Notes under the pieces: generated by a model
The model's database searches: none
The model's input: the letters and a program-made list of their open reading frames with translations, nothing else
What the model was told of the DNA's origin: nothing
Assembly: GCA_000433635.1 (NCBI GenBank)
Contig: HF997975.1
Span: 151,991-162,829, forward strand
DNA length: 10,839 bases
From: Ruminococcus sp. CAG:254
GTDB lineage: Bacteria > Bacillota > Clostridia > Oscillospirales > Ruminococcaceae
Direction: 5' to 3'
Shown here: piece by piece, positions 6,408 to 10,839 of the stretch
Layout of the letters: each line of letters opens with the position of its first letter
Position numbering within the stretch: position 1 is the first letter of the stretch
Translations under genes and position numbers: made by a program

Positions 6408-6864
6408 AACCGTACCGGAAGAGGATTTAGAAGAAGCAGAAGATGCGGCCGTTGTAGAAAAACGTCCAAGACGAAAGCTGTTCTATATCGAAGCTGGAAA
6501 ACGGGGAACGCTGGCAAAAATCATGATCGGCAGCATTCTGGCTTTAGTGTTGTTTTCTTTGGTCATCAATAGTTATGTCCAACTGAATGAAGTTTATTCT
6601 CAAATCTCCGCTGCGGAGAGCACCCTGAACGATTTGCAAAGCGAAAACGTCAGAATGCAAACCCAGCTCGAGGGACAAGCTTCCATTCGGAATATTAAAG
6701 AATATGCGGAGGATCGATTGGGCTTGCAAAAGCTGGATCGTTCCCAGATTCAATACATCCAGATTCAGACGGAGGATGAGGTTGTCGTCGAAGAACCGGA
6801 TCAGAACATTTTTGTTCAGATCAAACGGAAATTCAACGACCTAATTGCATATTTAAGAGGTTAA
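6391..6864 (+). CDS. ftsL: cell division protein FtsL
   Basis: FtsL is a small bitopic membrane protein that, with DivIC/FtsB, links early divisome proteins to the septal synthase. The 157-residue product has a strongly acidic N-terminus (residues 9-20), a basic stretch (24-38), one membrane segment at about 41-61 and a heptad-like coiled coil at about 63-95. The conserved-type IKEYAEDRLGLQKLDRSQIQYI (102-123) follows. A charged C-terminal tail (125-157) is longer than usual. Sequence similarity in this family is low, so the call rests on topology and on its place between rsmH and a class B PBP. ATG 6391 is preferred because AAAGGAG (6373-6379) is 11 bases upstream. The in-frame GTG at 6379 lies inside that ribosome binding site; TTG 6388 is possible. 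Confidence 0.88.
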   Translation: MKVTDETVPEEDLEEAEDAAVVEKRPRRKLFYIEAGKRGTLAKIMIGSILALVLFSLVINSYVQLNEVYSQISAAESTLNDLQSENVRMQTQLEGQASIRNIKEYAEDRLGLQKLDRSQIQYIQIQTEDEVVVEEPDQNIFVQIKRKFNDLIAYLRG

Positions 6865-6876
6865 TGTGCATATAGT

Positions 6877-6902
6877 TGGGTAAAACCCGTTTTTGAAGCG
6901 GG
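6877..6902 (+). terminator. weak terminator-like hairpin with a competing stem after ftsL
   Basis: GGGT-AAA-ACCC (6878-6888) is followed by G and five T residues (6890-6894), a weak terminator shape. The CCC arm can instead pair with CGGG at 6899-6902, within the 7-pair stem 6886-6892/6896-6902. The two stems exclude each other, so the site could act as a partial attenuator 13 bases after the ftsL stop. Confidence 0.35.
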
Positions 6903-6928
6903 GAAAATGGTCTGAACATTATTTATTG

Positions 6929-6989
6929 ATACTATCAGCGAGTGCAGCGTTCGCTGCATATTATATAGAAAAAACATCGCTGTTAGTAT
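6929..6989 (+). repeat. nested inverted repeat (13-bp outer arms)
   Basis: ATACTATCAGCGA (6929-6941) matches the reverse complement of TCGCTGTTAGTAT (6977-6989) at 12 of 13 bases. Inside lies a second perfect palindrome, TGCAGC-GTTC-GCTGCA (6943-6958). CAGCG and CGCTG each occur twice, so the arms can pair in more than one way. This may be a folded RNA domain or a small palindromic element. Confidence 0.6.
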
Positions 6990-7024
6990 ATAGGCAAAGA
7001 AAGAGATACGAAATCGGGTGTCGG

Positions 7025-7107
7025 AAAAGGAATCGTTCCGGCTTCGTTTACGCAGAATGAGCTGTCGGACAGGGCAGACAAGACGAAGCCGGGCACAATT
7101 CCGTTTT
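7025..7107 (+). repeat. long imperfect inverted repeat / 83-nt hairpin
   Basis: AAAAGGAAT (7025-7033) pairs with ATTCCGTTTT (7098-7107) with one bulged G. After a small internal loop, 7037-7049 pairs with 7081-7093 over 13 positions, including the perfect 10-bp core CCGGCTTCGT/ACGAAGCCGG. The apical loop holds a further small palindrome, CTGTC-G-GACAG (7062-7072). About 22 pairs in total make this the longest hairpin in the window. It lies 146 bases before the PBP start codon. Confidence 0.65.
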
Positions 7108-7109
7108 AT

Positions 7110-7172
7110 ATGCAGGTTCCAGAAATTGCTTTCTGCATCATCGAGAAATTCCTGTCGAATCGGGACAGTTTT
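7110..7172 (+). other. two further hairpins in the PBP leader
   Basis: CAGAAA-TTGC-TTTCTG (7120-7135) is a perfect 6-bp stem. It competes with ATGCAG (7110-7115) pairing to CTGCAT (7133-7138). Next, CTGTC (7152-7156) pairs with GACAG (7164-7168), followed by four T residues. Confidence 0.45.
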
Positions 7173-7176
7173 ATAC

Positions 7177-7218
7177 AGGCGGGGGATTCAAAAACAGTTC
7201 CCTGCCTCTTCTATTTTT
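7177..7218 (+). terminator. terminator-like hairpin just upstream of the PBP gene
   Basis: AGGCGGGGGA (7177-7186) pairs with TTCCCTGCCT (7198-7207) over ten positions, two of them G-U, with an 11-nt loop. A pyrimidine-rich stretch ending in five T residues (7214-7218) follows. The T-run is set back by six bases, so termination may be inefficient. Its place 35 bases before the ATG suits an attenuator of PBP expression. Confidence 0.45.
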
Positions 7219-7252
7219 ATGCGGAAAGGGCGTGTCATTTCCTTTGGAAACC

Positions 7253-9595
7253 ATGGACAACAAACCATATGATAAGCTGCGGGCATCTGGGGTCAATGCA
7301 CCAACTGCAAAAATGAAGTTTCGTACCAATGTTGTCATTCAAATTGCAATGATGTTGTTTGCTTGTGCGATTATTATCAACCTGTTTAAGGTTTCTGTTG
7401 TGCAGAACAAAAAATATGAAGCACTGGCGAATAATTACCATTTCGGTACGATGCGATTAGAGGCACAGCGGGGTGCAATTTATGATGCAACGGGGACACC
7501 TTTGGCTTGGAGTGCGACGGTTTATAATGTCTATATTGACCCGCAACTCTTTCGGGAGGAAATGGATGATGTTCAGAAAAACAATGAAAGTAAGCAGGCG
7601 GCTGCCGAAAAAAACGGCAAAACTGCTACCGACATTGTGGATGTTGCAACGCTCCGTGAAAATATTGCCACCTATCTGGCAGGAAAGCTGAACCTCCAGA
7701 AAGCTGATATTGAAAAGGCATTCGATGCAGACGGCAGATATTATATCTTGCAAACACAGGTGGAAAAGAATGTTGCGGATGAAATCGAAAACTATTTTGA
7801 TAACTTGAATTTGGTTTCATTTGCAACGGAAGCAACCACCAGACGGTATTATCCGCAGGAAGAACTGGCTGCCAGCGTCATTGGGTTTACCAACGGGGAC
7901 GGCGATGGACAGTATGGATTGGAATATCAGTATAACAATTATTTGGCTGGTGTAGATGGCAGAATTGTTTCTGCACAGGCTGCAAACGGCGAAGAAATGC
8001 CATACCGATATTCGACGACATACGAAGCACAAAATGGTTCTTCTCTGTATCTGACCTTGGACACCACCATGCAGTATTATCTGGAAAAGGCAATTGGTGA
8101 AATGGCGGTCAAGTTTAATGTGCAGCAGCGTGCCTGCGGCATCATCATGAATCCGAAAACAGGTGCAATTTATGCGATGGCAACCTATCCATCTTTCGAT
8201 CTGAACAATCCTTCTGATATTTATGATACAGCAACTTCCAGAGCGTTGGATTCTCTAAGCGGACAGGAATACAGCGATGCTTACTTAGCAGCAAGAGAAA
8301 CACAATGGAAGAATAAGGCAATTTCAGAAATCTATTATCCGGGTTCTGTTTTCAAGGTCTTTACAAGTGCAGCTGCATTTGAAGAAAACTTGATTGACTT
8401 GCAGAACGATTCGTTCTATTGTAGCGGTTACTTTACCGTTATGGGCGAGAAAATCGGATGTTCCAACCGAAGCGGTCACGGAACGCAAACCTTTACACAG
8501 GCACTTACAAACTCCTGTAACCCGGCATTTATGGAAATCGGGCTGCGTCTGGGCGTTGAGAAGTTCTCCTATTATTTCAAGGGCTTTGGTCTGACGGAAA
8601 AGACGGGAATTGACTTGCCGGGTGAAGTAGCCAGCTTGTATATTCCGGAAGATACCATGTCAAATGTTGACTTGGCATCCTCTTCGTTTGGTCAGGCAAA
8701 TAAGATCACACCAATTCAAATGATTACCGCTTATTCAGCTGCCATCAATGGCGGAAAACTGGTAACACCATATCTGGTGCAGGAAGTTGTTGACGCAGAT
8801 GGCAATATTGTGATGGAACACGAAACCGAAGAAAAGCGGCAGGTTATTTCAGAAGAAACCTCGAAAACCATTCGGGAACAGTTGGAAGCAGTCGTAGAAG
8901 GCAACGGCGGACATAATGCCTATATTCAGGGCTATCGCATCGGCGGTAAGTCTGGTACATCTGAAAAGCTGGACGAATATACAGAAGGTCAGGAAATGAA
9001 GTATGTTGCATCGTATGGCTGTTTCGCTCCAGCAGATGACCCGGAAGTTATCATGCTGATTATGGCAGACGAACCGGATAACTCCATTGCTTATTATGGT
9101 AGTACTGTTGTTGTACCGTACGCAAGAACAGTGATGTCTGAAATCTTGCCATATCTGGGCTTCTATCCGGAATATACGGATGAAGAATATGCTGACCGGA
9201 ATGTTACCGTTCCGCTGGTACAGGAAAAATCGCTTGACAGTGCAACTGCAACATTAGACGATATGGGCTTGAGTTATGAAGTCGTTGGCGAGGGCAGCAG
9301 TGTTGTTTCGCAGTGCCCGAAAACTGGTGCTGTCATTGAAAAGGGCGGAAAGGTCATCCTGTATACAGAAGAAAATACCGAGCCGGAAGTTGTAGAAGTT
9401 CCAAACTTGGTTGGACTCTCCGCAGCAGAGGCAAATACAGCTTTGACACAATTGGGGCTGAACATCGTCACGATGGGAGCTTCTTCCGATAATGCGGATG
9501 CAAAAGTACAGTTCCAGTCCGAACCGGCAGGTACATCCGTTGAGGTGGGAACGGTCATCAATCTCACGATGTCCATCAATGACCAGAGCGGCTAA
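7253..9595 (+). CDS. class B penicillin-binding protein with two PASTA domains (FtsI/PBP2x/SpoVD type)
   Basis: This septal-type DD-transpeptidase cross-links peptidoglycan outside the membrane. From ATG 7253 it has 780 residues: a short cytoplasmic tail, one membrane segment (26-46) and a dimerisation/pedestal domain beginning with RGAIYD (73-78). The transpeptidase domain has SVFK (365-368, nucleophile Ser365), SCN (421-423) and KSGT (566-569). Two PASTA domains follow (about 649-706 and 711-776). KSG in place of KTG is also seen in pneumococcal PBP2x, which likewise has two PASTA domains. The paired cysteines at 390 and 403 are common in this family. A charged insert lies near 101-130. The start is uncertain: GTG 7232 would add seven residues, but AAAGGG (7225-7230) abuts it, while for ATG 7253 that site is far upstream unless the palindrome 7238-7250 folds. 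Only one such PBP is present here, where Bacillus has pbpB and spoVD, so I give no symbol. Confidence 0.95.
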   Translation: MDNKPYDKLRASGVNAPTAKMKFRTNVVIQIAMMLFACAIIINLFKVSVVQNKKYEALANNYHFGTMRLEAQRGAIYDATGTPLAWSATVYNVYIDPQLFREEMDDVQKNNESKQAAAEKNGKTATDIVDVATLRENIATYLAGKLNLQKADIEKAFDADGRYYILQTQVEKNVADEIENYFDNLNLVSFATEATTRRYYPQEELAASVIGFTNGDGDGQYGLEYQYNNYLAGVDGRIVSAQAANGEEMPYRYSTTYEAQNGSSLYLTLDTTMQYYLEKAIGEMAVKFNVQQRACGIIMNPKTGAIYAMATYPSFDLNNPSDIYDTATSRALDSLSGQEYSDAYLAARETQWKNKAISEIYYPGSVFKVFTSAAAFEENLIDLQNDSFYCSGYFTVMGEKIGCSNRSGHGTQTFTQALTNSCNPAFMEIGLRLGVEKFSYYFKGFGLTEKTGIDLPGEVASLYIPEDTMSNVDLASSSFGQANKITPIQMITAYSAAINGGKLVTPYLVQEVVDADGNIVMEHETEEKRQVISEETSKTIREQLEAVVEGNGGHNAYIQGYRIGGKSGTSEKLDEYTEGQEMKYVASYGCFAPADDPEVIMLIMADEPDNSIAYYGSTVVVPYARTVMSEILPYLGFYPEYTDEEYADRNVTVPLVQEKSLDSATATLDDMGLSYEVVGEGSSVVSQCPKTGAVIEKGGKVILYTEENTEPEVVEVPNLVGLSAAEANTALTQLGLNIVTMGASSDNADAKVQFQSEPAGTSVEVGTVINLTMSINDQSG

Positions 9596-9668
9596 TTTTG
9601 GAAAAGACGCAGCGATTTGCGAAATGGAACACCAACAGGCAGCCCCGTTGCGGTTATGCAAAGAGGAG

Positions 9669-9703
9669 AAAAGGGGGATGCTTTCTAAAGCGTCCCCTTT
9701 TTT
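9669..9703 (+). terminator. strong intrinsic terminator between the PBP gene and murE
   Basis: GGGGATGCTTT (9674-9684) pairs with AAAGCGTCCCC (9687-9697), with one wobble, and A residues at 9669-9672 extend the stem into the T-run at 9698-9703. It lies 73 bases after the PBP stop. Because the stem is flanked by A's and T's, it could work in both directions. It should cut dcw transcription before murE, at least in part. Confidence 0.92.
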
Positions 9704-9713
9704 GATAGAGCAA

Positions 9714-9726
9714 GGGAAGATTTCCC
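9714..9726 (+). other. palindrome in the murE leader
   Basis: GGGAA-GAT-TTCCC is a perfect 5-bp inverted repeat 11 bases after the terminator's T-run. It closely resembles GGGGA-AGTT-TCCCC in the mraZ leader (4944-4957). No convincing promoter was seen between the terminator and murE (9704-9778), so how murE is transcribed is not clear from the sequence. Confidence 0.4.
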
Positions 9727-9778
9727 AGAATCAAACATTGGAAAAATGGTAAATGAAACAGAAAGGCGGTTATCTGTC

Positions 9779-10839
9779 ATGCGGTTATATGCATTATTAG
9801 AAGGCAATGCAGAAACGGAATTAGAGGACAGAGAAATTACTGGGATTACAAATGACTCCCGAAACGTGGAGGAAGGATATTTGTTTGTCTGTATCAAAGG
9901 AGAACACTTTGACGGACACACAAAGGCTGCGGAAATGCTGGCAAAAGGTGCAGCAGCCGTGGTTGTTGAACGAGATTTGGGCTTAGGGAAACAGCAAATT
10001 CTTGTGCCAAACACCTATATTTTCTATGGACAGCTCTGTGCAGCTTGGTTCGGACATCCGGAACGGGAAATGACCTTCATCGGTGTTACGGGTACAAACG
10101 GAAAGACGACCACCACAAATGTGATTAAACACATTCTGACCGCAAATGGTTATTTGGTCGGCTTGATTGGCACGATTCAGAATGAAATCGGTGACCAGAT
10201 TCTGCATACTGACAATACCACACCAATGGTGTATGATTTGATGGCACTGTATCGGAAAATGGCGGATGCTGGCTGTGATTATGTAGTTATGGAAGTTTCG
10301 TCTTTCGGTCTGGTGCAGCACCGCATTGGCCCGACCCACTTCCGGGCTGCGGTCTTTACAAATCTGACACAAGACCATTTGGATTATCATAAGACCATGG
10401 AAGCCTATTATCAGGCAAAGAAAATGCTGTTTTCTATCACGGATTATGCATTGATTAACATTGACGATGATTATGGCAAGCGGTTAGCTGGAGAAGTAAC
10501 CTGTGCGATGGAAACCTACGGTATTTCTGCAAAGGCGGATTATTATGCAGATGCAATCAAACTGCGGGCAAACGGAACAAGTTTCTGGATGTGCTATGGT
10601 GGGAAGTCCTATCCGGTCGAAATCCAGATGACAGGCATGTTCAATGTTTCCAATGTTCTGGCAGCCAGTGCGGTTTGCATGGAACTGGGACTGACAAATG
10701 CACAAGTTTTGCAGGCAGTGCAAAAATGTCGGGGCGTACGGGGCAGATGCGAAGTCATTCCAACTGGAAAGCCGTTCTCTGTGATTTGCGACTATGCCCA
10801 TACACCAGATGCCATTGAAAACATTTTGAAGAGCGTCAA
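9779..10839 (+). CDS. murE: UDP-N-acetylmuramyl-tripeptide synthetase MurE (3' end outside window)
   Basis: MurE adds the third amino acid (meso-diaminopimelate or L-lysine) to UDP-MurNAc-L-Ala-D-Glu in the cytoplasm, using ATP. The 353 residues seen include the uridine-binding region ITNDSRNVEEGYLFVCIKG (20-40), the P-loop GVTGTNGKTTT (102-112) and TTP (147-149). MEVSSFGLVQHR (171-182), FTNLTQDHLDYH (193-204) and YYQAKKMLF (210-218), whose lysine region is carbamoylated in the family, follow. RGVRGRCE (318-325) and DYAHTPDA (338-345) are also present. These separate it from MurF and MurC. The motif that distinguishes diaminopimelate from lysine use (DNPR) would lie beyond the edge, so the substrate cannot be told. 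ATG 9779 is supported by AAAGG 12 bases upstream and by alignment of the N-terminus. A strong terminator separates it from the PBP gene. Confidence 0.95.
   Translation, partial: MRLYALLEGNAETELEDREITGITNDSRNVEEGYLFVCIKGEHFDGHTKAAEMLAKGAAAVVVERDLGLGKQQILVPNTYIFYGQLCAAWFGHPEREMTFIGVTGTNGKTTTTNVIKHILTANGYLVGLIGTIQNEIGDQILHTDNTTPMVYDLMALYRKMADAGCDYVVMEVSSFGLVQHRIGPTHFRAAVFTNLTQDHLDYHKTMEAYYQAKKMLFSITDYALINIDDDYGKRLAGEVTCAMETYGISAKADYYADAIKLRANGTSFWMCYGGKSYPVEIQMTGMFNVSNVLAASAVCMELGLTNAQVLQAVQKCRGVRGRCEVIPTGKPFSVICDYAHTPDAIENILKSV

Larger units (their letters stand above)
6865..7252 (+). promoter_or_regulatory. 388-nt structured gap between ftsL and the PBP gene
   Basis: No credible gene or promoter is present. 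The longest forward frame (7018-7272, GTG start) has no ribosome binding site and an arginine/serine-rich sequence that I do not recognise. The stretch is instead filled with inverted repeats, listed separately: 6877-6902, 6929-6989, 7025-7107, 7120-7135, 7152-7168 and 7177-7207. A last small palindrome (TTTCC-TTT-GGAAA, 7238-7250) sits between AAAGGG (7225-7230) and the ATG at 7253. The RNA from ftsL to the PBP gene is therefore likely to be folded along most of its length. It resembles no riboswitch known to me, and the conserved T-box sequence is absent. Remnants of a mobile palindromic element are an alternative. Confidence 0.5.

Noticed and set aside
6926..6967. Internal promoter in the ftsL-PBP gap (TTGATA with TATTAT or TATATA)
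   Set aside because: The spacing between these boxes is about 27 bases or more, far from the required 16-18, and the segment is better explained by the inverted repeat.
6865..7252. T-box or other known riboswitch upstream of the PBP gene
   Set aside because: The conserved T-box sequence (AGGGTGGNACCGCG-like) is absent, and no other known riboswitch core was recognised.
7018..7272. 84-codon frame (GTG start) in the ftsL-PBP gap
   Set aside because: There is no ribosome binding site, it runs through several inverted repeats and into the PBP gene in another frame, and the arginine/serine-rich product is not recognisable.
9492..9752. 86-codon frame overlapping the end of the PBP gene and the terminator
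   Set aside because: It is out of frame with the PBP, overlaps its PASTA domain and passes through the terminator hairpin, so it is a shadow frame.
9753..9800. 15-codon ATG frame overlapping the start of murE, as a possible leader peptide
   Set aside because: It has only a weak ribosome binding site and no regulatory codon run; it probably occurs by chance.

Overview
The window joins two classic housekeeping loci, all on the + strand. The first is the str operon: rpsL, rpsG, fusA and tuf (ribosomal proteins S12 and S7, elongation factors EF-G and EF-Tu). The second is the start of the dcw (division and cell wall) cluster: mraZ, rsmH, ftsL, a PASTA-domain class B penicillin-binding protein and the 5' part of murE. 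The S12 carries the extra internal segment typical of Gram-positive bacteria. Together with AGGAGG-type ribosome binding sites, moderate GC content, the dcw order and the PASTA-bearing PBP, this suggests a low/mid-GC Firmicute. Class Clostridia, possibly Ruminococcaceae/Oscillospiraceae, is my inference and is not proven here.

Layout. Bases 1-174 hold the possible 3' tip of an upstream gene and a consensus sigma-A promoter with an AT-rich upstream tract. rpsL follows, then a 205-nt structured spacer, rpsG and fusA. tuf has its own extended -10 promoter and ends in a strong intrinsic terminator at 4766-4798. An AT-rich spacer (4799-4894, nothing recognised) leads to a second promoter. Its 5' UTR carries two GTGGG repeats of the kind MraZ binds, and mraZ appears to start at a TTG codon. 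rsmH and ftsL are tightly packed and overlap by 17 nt. A 388-nt gap without a credible gene (6865-7252) then precedes the PBP gene; it contains a series of inverted repeats. The PBP gene ends in a second strong terminator (9669-9703), and murE runs off the window edge.

How the genes work together. The first block makes the decoding and translocation machinery. The second makes a transcription factor that controls dcw genes (MraZ), a 16S rRNA methyltransferase (RsmH), a divisome scaffold (FtsL), the septal-type transpeptidase and a cytoplasmic peptidoglycan-precursor ligase (MurE).

The coding genes are ordinary. The parts that deserve attention are non-coding: the structured ftsL-PBP gap (including an 83-nt long hairpin at 7025-7107), the switch-like rpsL-rpsG spacer, the perfect 11-bp inverted repeat joining the 5' and 3' UTRs of tuf, and the operator-like sequence inside the mraZ leader. 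No tRNA, rRNA, CRISPR array, insertion sequence or phage gene was seen.
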